Shown: positions 29,021-37,510 of the stretch, piece by piece
Position numbering within the stretch: the stretch's first letter is position 1
How the letters are laid out: every line of letters starts with the position of its first letter
Assembly (NCBI RefSeq): GCF_000378185.1
Contig: NZ_KB899382.1
Location: 97,533-161,532, forward strand
Source: Salinimonas chungwhensis DSM 16280
GTDB taxonomy: Bacteria > Pseudomonadota > Gammaproteobacteria > Enterobacterales > Alteromonadaceae
DNA length: 64,000 nt
Direction of reading: 5' to 3'
Translations under genes and position numbers: made by a program
The notes under the pieces: model-generated
What the model saw: the letters and a program-made list of their open reading frames with translations, nothing else
What the model was told of the DNA's origin: nothing
The model's database searches: none

Positions 29021-30065
29021 CAACCTTCTTGTTGACGCAGGCAGGGATATTAATATTCTCACCGGCCAAAGTGAAAATTCCAACAGCAGTTCGCACTCAG
29101 AATCAAAAACCGGTTTAGCCGTAAGTGCAGACAGTAATACCGCCAGTGTATTTGTGGGCGACGACATCCAGGGTGGTACGCTTTCAGCGAACGCGTCCAC
29201 CGCAGTAAGCAGTAACATCAGTGCAGGGAATACTGTTCAGTTCGACGCAGGTAATGATATTACCGTGGAAGGCAGCAATATTGTTGCGGGCATGGATATT
29301 TCCTTGGACGCCGTTAATGATGTCAGCATCGTTAGCGCGAAAGAAACGGCGTCACACCAATTAGAACAGGAAGATACCCGCGACGGATTAACCGTTAACG
29401 CCAATTACAATATCGGGAATACCGCAGAGGCGGTGGGCAATATTGGCGAAGGTGACAATGCTGTCAGTCAGGCAAGCTCGGTCATGCAGGCCGCCGATGC
29501 GTTAAACAATGCGGGCCCCAGTGGCAGCGCCCACCTGGGTCGCACAACGACCACCACCACAGAGTCAGGGCAGCAACAAAGTGCCTTGGCCAGCAATATT
29601 GTGGCGGGGCGCAACATAAGTGTTGATGCAGGCGGCGATGCCCTGTTTGAAGGCGCGAATGTCGATGCAGCAAACGATATCAGCGTGAATGCTGACGACA
29701 TCAGTATTGTTGCAGCGCAAAATACCCAAACCAGTGATGAGAGCAGTGATTATCTTCAGGTAGGGGCAAACTTAAACGCCAGCAACGGTAATGCCAGTCT
29801 TACGGTGGGCTTCAGCCAGTCAGACAGCACGCAATCATCAACCAGCAGCAGTACCGAGGCCAGCCAGTTCAGCGCTGGCAATAACATGCAGCTGAATGCC
29901 GACAATGACCTGACCGTGGAAGGGGCTGATATTTCGGCTGACAACGACATGACCCTTCTTGCCGGTAACGATGTATGGACTTCCCAGACTTTGCTAGACA
30001 CTTTTAACAGTTACAATTCAACTTCAAACAAGCTATTCATCAGTTCAGTATCAAATCTCACATGA
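29021..30065 (+). pseudogene. Internal fragment of a filamentous haemagglutinin / CdiA-like adhesin
   Basis: The frame continues without stop from the IS junction (VDAGRDINILTGQSENSNSS). It carries repeats of the haemagglutinin type (VQFDAGNDITVEGSNIVAGM, ISLDAVNDVSIVSAKETASH, ISADNDMTLLAGND). These are two-partner-secretion beta-helix repeats from the middle of a very large gene. Both ends are missing: the left abuts the IS stub, and the right changes composition after about 29975 (TSQTLLDTFNSYNSTSNK). No secretion signal, TpsB partner or toxin tip is present. Confidence 0.78.
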
Positions 30066-30121
30066 TTTAAATAGTCTGTATTGGTCCTTTTTCCAAAGGG
30101 ACCAATACAGACTATTTAAAT
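30065..30121. repeat. Perfect 23-bp inverted repeat
   Basis: The arms at 30065-30087 and 30099-30121 are exact reverse complements (begins atttaaatagtctgtattgg) around an 11-base loop with a T5 run. It lies between the adhesin fragment and a GG peptide gene, whose TTG start is 14 bases beyond the right arm. It could be a terminator for incoming transcription or a mobile hairpin remnant. Confidence 0.85.
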
Positions 30122-30134
30122 GGAGATTATTATC

Positions 30135-30341
30135 TTGAATCAGTTAACTTTAGAAGAGCTTAATAGCGTAAGTGGCGCCGGTTTGGACGAAAGCGTTTGC
30201 GTAGCCAGTTTTGGTGCATTGGGTGCGCTGGGCGGGTTCATCGGTGGTGGTATTGCTTCAGCCGGCATAGGTATGGGAGCTGGCGCAATTTGGGGCTTCG
30301 GGTTTGGAACGCAGATTGGCACAGCAGTGTGCATACCTTAA
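30135..30341 (+). CDS. Double-glycine-type leader peptide, bacteriocin-like (68 aa)
   Basis: TTG 30135 lies nine bases after ggag and gives the leader MNQLTLEELNSVSGA, with a GA cleavage site. ATG 30120 is in frame but lies on the hairpin arm, with no ribosome site before it. The core (GLDESVCVASFG) is rich in Gly and Ala, with GxxxG-like spacing (GGFIGGGIASAGIGMGAG), and has cysteines near both ends (SVCVA and TAVCIP). A disulfide is possible. Paired with the following peptide it resembles a two-peptide bacteriocin. Confidence 0.72.
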   Translation: MNQLTLEELNSVSGAGLDESVCVASFGALGALGGFIGGGIASAGIGMGAGAIWGFGFGTQIGTAVCIP

Positions 30342-30351
30342 GGATAGCGAA

Positions 30352-30567
30352 ATGAAAGAATTAGAACTTAACGAGATATCTCAAATTTCTGGTGGTGACT
30401 GCATGTCTATCTGGGCTGTTGGTGGCGGTATTGCTGGTGGAGTTATTGGTGGTGTCGCAGGCTTTGTGGGCGGCTTTGGCTTCGGCGCTGGTGCTGGCAT
30501 CACGGGTGGTAGCGCTTTAGGCTCGGCAATTGGCACCATTGGTGGGGCCTATTTTTGTTATCCATAA
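30352..30567 (+). CDS. Double-glycine leader peptide, bacteriocin-like (71 aa)
   Basis: ATG 30352 follows aaggatagcga and is ten bases after the previous peptide gene. The leader is MKELELNEISQISGG. The core begins DCMSIWAVGGGIAGGVIGG and ends GGAYFCYP, with cysteines near both ends as in the preceding peptide. The GxxxG-rich hydrophobic middle could pair with the first peptide in a membrane. A hairpin and then a membrane protein gene follow. Confidence 0.77.
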   Translation: MKELELNEISQISGGDCMSIWAVGGGIAGGVIGGVAGFVGGFGFGAGAGITGGSALGSAIGTIGGAYFCYP

Positions 30568-30569
30568 TT

Positions 30570-30591
30570 AAGAGAGGCATCAGCCTCTCTT
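30570..30591 (+). terminator. Hairpin between GG peptide gene and membrane protein gene
   Basis: aagagaggc (30570-30578) and gcctctctt (30583-30591) pair perfectly over nine bases around a four-base loop. A short T run follows, so it may act as a leaky terminator that lowers expression of the next gene. Confidence 0.75.
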
Positions 30592-30604
30592 TCTGGTAGA
30601 TAAA

Positions 30605-30979
30605 ATGACTGTACTATTTTTATTAAATTACACCACGACATTGTTTCTTGTATTTATATTCGCGGGGGCGATTGCACCTGAGAACCAATCTACGCGCTTT
30701 ATTTTTTATACAACTGTTGTTTTAATGGTAACGCTGGTTTGCTGGATATGGGGCAGACACTCAATCATCAAGCGCGGAAATTATATCTATATCCAAACAT
30801 TTCCTACTTTCACTAAAATTCGCGCAGAAGAGACTGAGAACCTTACCATTATCGAAAAGCATGTATTGGTTAATAAAAAAGATGGAAGTCAGAAGAAATA
30901 TTATTTTATGTTTGGCCCGTCTGGCGGTATTCATGACTCTGTAACACCATTGATCATTAATCGGATTAAAAGGCTATAA
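30605..30979 (+). CDS. Two-TM membrane protein, candidate bacteriocin immunity protein (124 aa)
   Basis: ATG 30605 follows ggtag. There are two N-terminal membrane segments (LFLLNYTTTLFLVFIFAGAI and FYTTVVLMVTLVCWIWG). A basic, beta-strand-rich cytoplasmic part follows, with GNYIYIQTFPTFTKI and VNKKDGSQKKYYFMFG. The layout resembles PH-like immunity proteins. It is the third gene of an apparent operon with the two GG peptides. Function is inferred from context. Confidence 0.6.
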   Translation: MTVLFLLNYTTTLFLVFIFAGAIAPENQSTRFIFYTTVVLMVTLVCWIWGRHSIIKRGNYIYIQTFPTFTKIRAEETENLTIIEKHVLVNKKDGSQKKYYFMFGPSGGIHDSVTPLIINRIKRL

Positions 30980-31135
30980 TCAACGCTTCCAAACTATCGC
31001 GATGAGCATCAAAACCGCCAAGCCTCCCATGCACACCTTTAAAATGGTAAAGGCTTCGGGGCGGTGAAGCGGAAACGTGTCACGTTCATTCCGCTCCCGT
31101 AAGTATAATAATAGGACAGTCACTTTTCGCATTTG

Positions 31136-31304
31136 ACTGGACCGACACTCGGACGCCACGCCAGGGTGTGGCGACTTTCGTACAAGCAGCCACAAAAAAA
31201 CCGACTTACGTCGGCTTATTGTTATCTCTTTTCTTTAGACTTGAAAAGAGTGGTACCAGTGGGCGGACTTGAACCGCCACGCCCGAAGACAACGGATTTT
31301 GAAA
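31136..31304 (-). repeat. Attachment-type repeat B: tRNA-Leu(CAA) 3' half with upstream satellite
   Basis: 31251-31304 is the uninterrupted 3' half of tRNA-Leu(CAA) on the minus strand, from the anticodon loop to CCA. It is preceded on the plus strand by the tRNA terminator (accgacttacgtcggct, 31191-31218) and by a satellite containing ccgacactcggacgccacg (31142-31161). The whole 170-base block matches copy C at 51675-51844. Confidence 0.88.
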
Positions 31305-31359
31305 TCTTTGTGTTTATTTTATTTTTTAATTATCAATGAGTTAAAATTTATAAAGCAAG

Positions 31360-31377
31360 CTTTGCATTTTCTTTGCA
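31360..31377 (+). promoter_or_regulatory. Paired CTTTGCA heptamers near attachment repeat B
   Basis: Two exact ctttgca copies separated by tttt begin 56 bases after the tRNA repeat. Spacing and sequence match copies A and C. Confidence 0.65.
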
Positions 31378-31619
31378 AAATGAATTGGCTTTTTATGTCC
31401 GACGTGAAGCTTGAGCTGTGATCTGAATCGAAATTAATTTCATGCATTAAAAAACCACATGAACGGTTGGTGCCTTAAAATATAAATTGTTTTTATTTCA
31501 GACGCTTAAATCTTTTTCTCCAAAAAAGAACTACGCAGCAGATGGTGACCTCTCCCCCAAGAATAACACCATGACATCGATGAGATTTCCAATAAACTGG
31601 AGACAACGGAGATCTCAAA

Positions 31620-31883
31620 ATGAAGAAACGCTACAGCGAAGAACAAATCATCAAGGCCATCAAACAGCATGAGGCTGGTGCGAAGGTGGATGACATCTGC
31701 CACGAGATGGGTATCTCATCAGGCACATTTTATAATTGGCGCAGTAAATATGCGGGTCTAGAAGTCAACGAAGCCAAGCGCCTAAAAGAGCTTGAGTCTG
31801 AGAACAATAAGCTGAAGAAGATGCTGGCTGACAAGCTCTTAGAAGTGGAAGCGATGAAGGATGTGCTTTCAAAAAAGTGGTAA
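31620..31883 (+). CDS. IS3-family transposase OrfA (87 aa)
   Basis: ATG 31620 follows ggaga. The protein has an N-terminal helix-turn-helix (EEQIIKAIKQHEAGAKVDDI and HEMGISSGTFYNW) for end binding, and a C-terminal leucine zipper (LKELESENNKLKKMLADKLL). A slippery A6G run at 31871-31877 overlaps the start of orfB, as expected for programmed -1 frameshifting that makes the OrfAB transposase. Confidence 0.92.
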   Translation: MKKRYSEEQIIKAIKQHEAGAKVDDICHEMGISSGTFYNWRSKYAGLEVNEAKRLKELESENNKLKKMLADKLLEVEAMKDVLSKKW

Positions 31884-32695
31884 CACCAGCAGCAAGAAAG
31901 CCTATCGCCCGTCACCTTATTGATGCGTTTAAGCTCAGTGAACGGGTTGCCTGCAAGCTTGCTGGTGTCAGCCGAACCGCATTCAGATATTTCCACAAGA
32001 CAAAGCCAGATAGCGCAGTACGCTCGCGTCTGAAGGAATTGGCGTCACAATATCCAAGATATGGATATCTGATGTTACATAGCCTGCTTAAGGGAGAGGG
32101 ACTTGTCGTTAACCGCAAGCATACGTACCGCCTTTATACTGAAGAGGCGTTACAAGTACGGACAAAGAAGCGCAAGAAGTTGACTCGACCAAGGCAGCCG
32201 CTTGAGGTGCCTACAGCGCCAGATCAGCGATGGTCTATGGACTTCGTATCAGATCAGCTTAGTAATGGCAGACGCTTCAGAGTGCTGAACGTGGTGGATG
32301 ATTACTCCCGCGAGATGGTCGGACAGCTTGTGTCTGTCTCTATCAGCGGGCGTCAGGTTGCACGCTTCCTCAGTCAGCTCATTGAGCAACGAGGAAATCC
32401 AGCGAAGGTAATTTGCGACAACGGAACAGAATTCACCAGTAAAGCGATGTTCTTCTGGAGTAAAGAGACAGGTGTTGAACTAGGTTTTATCCAGCCTGGC
32501 AAGCCGACACAGAATGCGTTTGTGGAAAGCCTCAACGGCAAGTTCAGAAACGAATGCCTGAATCAGCATTGGTTTAGAACAATGGATGAGGCGCGCTACG
32601 AAATAGACCTATGGCGTGAACACTACAATCATGTGCGCCCACATAGCTCACTGAATTACCTGCCGCCTGTTGAGTATGCAAAACGGGCAGCATAA
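31877..32695 (+). CDS. IS3-family transposase OrfB, DDE integrase domain (272 aa)
   Basis: The rve-type catalytic core has the DDE triad in RWSMDFVSDQLSNG (Asp), VICDNGTEFTSKAM (Asp) and AFVESLNGKFRNECL (Glu). The C-terminal HYNHVRPHSSLNYLPPVEYA is characteristic. It is probably made mainly as a frameshift fusion with OrfA. It appears intact. Confidence 0.93.
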   Translation: MVTPAARKPIARHLIDAFKLSERVACKLAGVSRTAFRYFHKTKPDSAVRSRLKELASQYPRYGYLMLHSLLKGEGLVVNRKHTYRLYTEEALQVRTKKRKKLTRPRQPLEVPTAPDQRWSMDFVSDQLSNGRRFRVLNVVDDYSREMVGQLVSVSISGRQVARFLSQLIEQRGNPAKVICDNGTEFTSKAMFFWSKETGVELGFIQPGKPTQNAFVESLNGKFRNECLNQHWFRTMDEARYEIDLWREHYNHVRPHSSLNYLPPVEYAKRAA

Positions 32696-32883
32696 TATGA
32701 AAAACCTCATCGAGAGATTGGTTCTAATCTCGGGGAAAGGTCAATGGGGCAACCGACCTTGCAAATTTTTAGTAAGAATTTTTTATGGCATGTGTGAAAA
32801 AATATACTAAAGTAATTCTATAGTCGGTATCAACCTTTGATGTAAAGAGGGAATTTTAATAATTTTAGACAAGGAATTTCGAT

Positions 32884-35790
32884 ATGAAGCCTGTCCCACT
32901 TGATTCAAGTCTTTTACTACATCCCCCCACCAGTCCAGAATGCGCCCCATCGATGTTGCAAATGCAACGTGATAGAGATGTGGAATTGCCCTGGCTAGAT
33001 GTGCTTGATGAATCTCATCAAAAATTAGTCAGAGTCTTATCTCCAAATGAAGTTGAGAAAGATTATTTCAGTCAACAATTTGAGAAGAATAACTTTAAAG
33101 AATATTTCGAACGGTCTTGGGTAGATGCAAAAGGGTTTGATGCTGTTTTATACACTGATGGTGAAAAAGCTGTTCCTGTAGCCGTAGAGCTTGCTCAGTC
33201 TTTAAGTAGTGATCACAAGAAGGAGTTTAGTGATGATTTTATGATGGCTCAATTAAGTGGTCACTATTATGACCAAATGGAGTCAGGACATGATGCAAAA
33301 GTAAAGAGTTTTGACAGTAAGATTTGCGTTAAAGATTTGAGAAGTGGCCGGGTCTATTTACTTCTCAACATGGTTCTTGAGCCCATCGAGTATGAGAACA
33401 CCGATGATAGTCAAAATAATGCCTATCACGAAGTTTGGAATAAGGTTTATACACTTGTTCAAGTAATGCAGCCGAATGAGTCTGATGCAGAGAATCCTTA
33501 TGACCTTGATAATTTTAAGGCCCAGTTACCCAGAATGGAAGTCGTGGGAGCCCTACCACATCATATAGTGCAGGAGCATGATAGATTAGAGGCGATTAAA
33601 GTTTTTGCTAAAGAAGTAGGAAAGCACACAGGAGCAATTTTTACAGAACAAAAGGTATCGCAGTGGTGGAATGATGATGCTCTTTTCCAAAAAGATAAGA
33701 TGCGTTATGCAGAGCTGAAAAGCTTGGCTGAAAATTGTAAAACACTTGAACAAGATTTAGCGCAACGTGCAAGTGAACATGGAATGTTTTTATGTATTGA
33801 AGATAAGACTATTCGACTGCCATTGAACGCAAAAATTGATGGTGTGCCTATTGAAACACTTAATAAAAAAATGGGAGGTAAGTTATGGGAAAAACAAGCG
33901 GAGAACTGGGTCCAAACACTTAAAGCAGGTGAACTTTACCAAGTATCAGAAGGAGAAGCGCGCTGGACGGTGACAATAACAAGAATGCGCACTGTAATAA
34001 AAAGAGGTCGCAGTGGTCGAGCCTCTGTGCGCAGAAGGAGATATATCGAGTATCAACCCCGCTCTAAAACTTTATTGGTTTATAGGCCAGTAAGGTTAGG
34101 CAATAATCCTATAGAAGATAAAATACACACCTTGAGAATGTTAGGGAAAAAAGTATTTGTAACGGATGCAACAGAAAACGGATATATCACGGATAGCGGA
34201 GAATCATTATCTGAAGTGATGCAAGCTTGTGAGGTAAATGATGAATTTAGGAAAAATGCTGTTGTTGTTTTTAGGGACTATGAAGAGCTAGTCACTAGTA
34301 AACCGTTAATGTTATCTGCGCGTTTTTATTATAATCCTTTACCTGCGATGTTTGTTACTGACTTCCCACAACTGGCGATAAGAGAAGAGCTTTCATACAC
34401 TTTGCAATGGAATGGTTGTGAACTGGGACAGCTATTGGAGAGTATTCCGCTTTCGCCAGGTGAGGAGCGCACTGTTAGTGTCTCTACCAAAGCAACTACT
34501 GAAAAAAATCGCGCTGTTAACACCGTGTCTTCTCTAATGACCACCAGTGAAGAATCATCTGATTTTACTTCTGAATTTCATAATGAAGTAAGTAAAGAGT
34601 ACTCAAAAGTGAAAACCAAAACTATGTCAGCTTCAGCGGGTGGTTCGTTTGGTGGTTTTTCAGCTAAAGCAAGCGGTGGGAGCAAAACAACTACTTCTCT
34701 AAAAAACTTCTCAAAGACAATGCAAAAAGTGGCCAGGAAGGCGGCACGTAAAGTAAGTTCAAATACTCAGCTAGAAACCAGTGTTGAAACAAAGGAAAGC
34801 TCGTATCGAGAAGACAGTAAAAGTGCTTCTTATAAAGTTAAAAACGTCAATGTTGGTGCAACTTTAAATATTATGCTTTACCAAATTAACAATCGTTATT
34901 CAGGTGGGTTGTATCTAGATGACTTGAAACTAGTTGTTACGCGTGGGAGGGAGCTGATTTTAGGTACAGGGATTTTTGAGGAGAAAGTATTTGATTTAAA
35001 TAAGTTAGGAGATGTAATTCAAGAGTTTAGTCCCAGTCAGCTGCCTGTAAAGCTAGGTGAAAAATTCAATCAAAATGATTACTGGAAAGTGTTGTTAACG
35101 AGGTTGGTTGATGTACTGAGTCTCGAATATGAACACTTAGATAAATCAAATAAAGAAACTGCCGAATCTGCACTGATACTTGATAAGTATACTTTTTCAC
35201 AACAACCAAGTAGTAATCAAGGTCAGTCATTTATGGACTGGCTAAACAAAAAGAACGAACAAACCGACTCTGTAGAAGAATTGTATTACGCTGTAGAAGA
35301 AGTATTGGAAACGGCGAAGATTAGTATGGTTCCGCTAGTGAGTGACTCGCTGATTGTTGCTAGCAATGGAGTTTATGCAGATTCATTACTAGGGATTGGT
35401 AAGGCTACAGAGCAGTATTCTGAAGATATGCGGGCAGCTGAGTTGCTAAAAGCTAAAGCGGAAGCTGCCAGCGTAGTAATCAAAAATAACTACAAGCTTT
35501 CGATGGCGAAAAACGTACAGCTAAATGGAAATGGTAGTTTTAAGGTTGAAAATGTTGATGGGAATATAATCACTATATCTGTTAATGAAGACATCCAAGA
35601 TGTCGAATTAATGCGCGTGAAGCTTGGGGGGGTTGAATTAAATTCCACCATTAAACGTGAGGGTAAATCGAATAGGTATAAAGTGAAAGTCGAGCAAAAT
35701 GATAACCTAGAATTATCTATTTTAGCTGATTATTCAAGTGCTCTTTATCTAGTGGATAATAATGGGAAGATCATCTCTACTGAAAACTAG
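32884..35790 (+). CDS. Large unrecognised protein (968 aa), first gene of a pair
   Basis: I do not recognise a family. It has no signal peptide and no obvious membrane segment. An N-terminal acidic region (1-320) is followed by a basic KRGRSGRASVRRRRYIEY stretch near 380. Around residues 510-535 is SIPLSPGEERTVSVSTKATT. A long Ser/Thr/Lys-rich, heptad-like section follows (540-660, including SASAGGSFGGFSAKASGGSK). Near 680-705 is NRYSGGLYLDDLKLVVTRGR. The C-terminus is beta-rich (VQLNGNGSFKVENVDGN). The layout suggests a structural or delivered protein rather than an enzyme. The next gene starts eight bases downstream. AT-rich codon use differs from the core chromosome, consistent with island cargo. 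Confidence 0.6.
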   Translation: MKPVPLDSSLLLHPPTSPECAPSMLQMQRDRDVELPWLDVLDESHQKLVRVLSPNEVEKDYFSQQFEKNNFKEYFERSWVDAKGFDAVLYTDGEKAVPVAVELAQSLSSDHKKEFSDDFMMAQLSGHYYDQMESGHDAKVKSFDSKICVKDLRSGRVYLLLNMVLEPIEYENTDDSQNNAYHEVWNKVYTLVQVMQPNESDAENPYDLDNFKAQLPRMEVVGALPHHIVQEHDRLEAIKVFAKEVGKHTGAIFTEQKVSQWWNDDALFQKDKMRYAELKSLAENCKTLEQDLAQRASEHGMFLCIEDKTIRLPLNAKIDGVPIETLNKKMGGKLWEKQAENWVQTLKAGELYQVSEGEARWTVTITRMRTVIKRGRSGRASVRRRRYIEYQPRSKTLLVYRPVRLGNNPIEDKIHTLRMLGKKVFVTDATENGYITDSGESLSEVMQACEVNDEFRKNAVVVFRDYEELVTSKPLMLSARFYYNPLPAMFVTDFPQLAIREELSYTLQWNGCELGQLLESIPLSPGEERTVSVSTKATTEKNRAVNTVSSLMTTSEESSDFTSEFHNEVSKEYSKVKTKTMSASAGGSFGGFSAKASGGSKTTTSLKNFSKTMQKVARKAARKVSSNTQLETSVETKESSYREDSKSASYKVKNVNVGATLNIMLYQINNRYSGGLYLDDLKLVVTRGRELILGTGIFEEKVFDLNKLGDVIQEFSPSQLPVKLGEKFNQNDYWKVLLTRLVDVLSLEYEHLDKSNKETAESALILDKYTFSQQPSSNQGQSFMDWLNKKNEQTDSVEELYYAVEEVLETAKISMVPLVSDSLIVASNGVYADSLLGIGKATEQYSEDMRAAELLKAKAEAASVVIKNNYKLSMAKNVQLNGNGSFKVENVDGNIITISVNEDIQDVELMRVKLGGVELNSTIKREGKSNRYKVKVEQNDNLELSILADYSSALYLVDNNGKIISTEN

Positions 35791-35798
35791 GAAGAATT

Positions 35799-36998
35799 AT
35801 GACTTATCGTATTCAGAATCTTCCCCTTGAGTGGGAGGGAGATTTTCCGAACTGCAAGTCAACTTCGGATATTTTAGATTTTCCCTCTACCGGTCAGCGA
35901 TTTATAAGTCTCGTGCCAGTGGAAGATATACAAGAATCAACAAGTGATTTTAAGGGTGAAGTATGGTTGCCAATGGATTTAATAGAAAAATTAAAAGATG
36001 TCAACGCTATTGATGAGATCATTGAAGAATATATAACCAGCTGGCAAAGCTGGCATTTGGAATACGCGTCATTTTTACATGAATTACAAGAAGAAAAAGA
36101 AAAAGTAATGATGCACTCAGAAAGTGCAAGAAATAAATTGATGCGTATTCAGAGCCAGCTCCTTAAATTCAAAGAGGATACATTGAATATAATAGCCAAG
36201 GCAGGAGAGAAATCTAACTCAGCTAAGGCTGACTTTATTGCAGAATTAAATGCATTTAAAACAAAGATATTAGAAGCGGAAATTGCTCGATTCCAGTTAA
36301 ATATTCTTCCGCCGAAATTAAATGTGAGATTTAAGCGTTTTGGTGTAATTGTCACAAAAAGCGTTAAAGATCATAGAGGTAAACTGCTTCATTTTAAAAA
36401 TGCTATTGACTTAAGTTGGACGACGCTAAGAGCGAAAAGTAATGAGTTAATGAAAGCCTTATATAAGCACCGAGATGAAGTGAGTAAATTTACAAAAGCG
36501 ATGAGGAGTGGAGGTAAAATATTCCTGTCAAAAGCATTTAGTGCAGCTCAGGCGATCGATATTGGAATTGATTTACGGGCGTATTACAAGGCCAAGACTG
36601 AAGAAGAGAGAGCATCAGCCTTAGATAAGTTACTGCTTTCTTCTGCGGCGCTAGTGCCAGGGCTAGTTGTGGCGGGAGTAACTGCTTCTGTTGGTGTTAC
36701 CACAGCGTCCGTCGTGGTTGCGGGAGCGGCGGTTACTATAGCGGTTGGAGTCGTATATCTAGTCGCTGAAGATTATTTATTGACTGAGATAAGAGAAACC
36801 TCGGTAGGAGAAAATTTTGACTCTGTAGTTCAGAATGCTGCAAAAGGTGCTCGGAAAGCAATTAACGTGCTTCGAGATACAGATTATCAGCAGCTTTTTA
36901 AAAATACTCTCAAATCAATAGAGCTAGAAGGGAAAGATATTAAAAATATTCTTGATAATTATCAAGCCGATTTAATTAATATGGTAGGTCCAGCTTGA
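35799..36998 (+). CDS. Coiled-coil protein with C-terminal hydrophobic hairpin (399 aa)
   Basis: Not assigned to a family. Residues about 85-230 are long amphipathic helices (LHELQEEKEKVMMHSESARN, RIQSQLLKFKEDTL). A Gly/Ala/Val-rich hydrophobic hairpin near 285-325 (SSAALVPGLVVAGVTASVGV, VVVAGAAVTIAVGVVYLVA) is flanked by charged helices. Helical rods ending in a hydrophobic hairpin occur in pore-forming toxins and membrane-active effectors, so this may be the active partner of the upstream 968-aa protein. That is inference. ATG 35799 follows ggaagaatt. Confidence 0.6.
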   Translation: MTYRIQNLPLEWEGDFPNCKSTSDILDFPSTGQRFISLVPVEDIQESTSDFKGEVWLPMDLIEKLKDVNAIDEIIEEYITSWQSWHLEYASFLHELQEEKEKVMMHSESARNKLMRIQSQLLKFKEDTLNIIAKAGEKSNSAKADFIAELNAFKTKILEAEIARFQLNILPPKLNVRFKRFGVIVTKSVKDHRGKLLHFKNAIDLSWTTLRAKSNELMKALYKHRDEVSKFTKAMRSGGKIFLSKAFSAAQAIDIGIDLRAYYKAKTEEERASALDKLLLSSAALVPGLVVAGVTASVGVTTASVVVAGAAVTIAVGVVYLVAEDYLLTEIRETSVGENFDSVVQNAAKGARKAINVLRDTDYQQLFKNTLKSIELEGKDIKNILDNYQADLINMVGPA

Positions 36999-37510
36999 AG
37001 GATATTAAAGAATGCCAATCCAATATAAAGAACACTCTTAGTGACAATTACTCCCGCTGATACTGCACTCAAGCAAAGTATAAGTGATGTGTTAATAACG
37101 TTCTGATTTATTTAAGAAGCTAAAAATAATTTTCGCTGTTCGTTCTATAAAATTCATCGCTACACAAAGTTCCATTGTAAACCTCTCCTTATTAGTTTCA
37201 CTTATAATTGGATAGAGACAAAGGCGTTGAAGCCAATGCGCCATAGTACTCCCATAAGTCCGCTCATTGAGACTTCTTCAATTCTGTATTGGTAGCATGA
37301 ATGACAGCAGCACCTGCTCTGCGCCAGTCTAGCTTGCGGCGATAGAATGTCGAACGTCCAATACCAACTACCAGGTTAGATCACGCTTATATGTTGTCAT
37401 TCTCATCCACTTTTTCTGTATATATTAATCTTTATTTTGATAAGGTTGTTTAAGGTATTGATGACCATTAATTAACGATAGATAAAGATGGTTGATTAGC
37501 CTATAATTTT
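36999..37510. other. Non-coding stretch with a transposase relic
   Basis: These 510 bases follow the large gene pair and converge on the patatin operon. Apart from the IS3 OrfB relic listed separately, there is no supported frame. The last 120 bases are AT-rich. Confidence 0.4.
37264..37374 (-). pseudogene. Relic of an IS3-family OrfB N-terminus
   Basis: The minus-strand frame reads LVVGIGRSTFYRRKLDWRRA, then AVIHATNTELKKSQ. It resembles the pre-catalytic helix-turn-helix region of some IS3 OrfB proteins. Both ends are gone, so only about 36 residues persist. Confidence 0.5.

Larger units (their letters stand above)
31546..32743 (+). mobile_element. IS3-family (IS407-group-like) insertion sequence, complete
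   Basis: The ends match as inverted repeats (tgacctctcccc left, ggggaaaggtca right). A 4-bp direct repeat, atgg, flanks the element at 31542-31545 and 32744-32747. Four-base duplications are typical of the IS407 group. The 1198-bp element carries overlapping orfA and orfB and looks complete and recently inserted, just inside island II. Confidence 0.88.

Noticed and set aside
29154..30065. Intact contact-dependent inhibition system
   Set aside because: Only middle-type haemagglutinin repeats are present; no TpsB partner, signal, VENN-type motif, toxin tip or immunity gene linked to it.
30980..31195. 71-residue minus-strand frame ending in a hydrophobic helix beside repeat B
   Set aside because: The C-terminal end (MGGLAVLMLIAIVWKR) looks membrane-like, but the rest runs through the tRNA repeat and lacks a start; at most a gene remnant.
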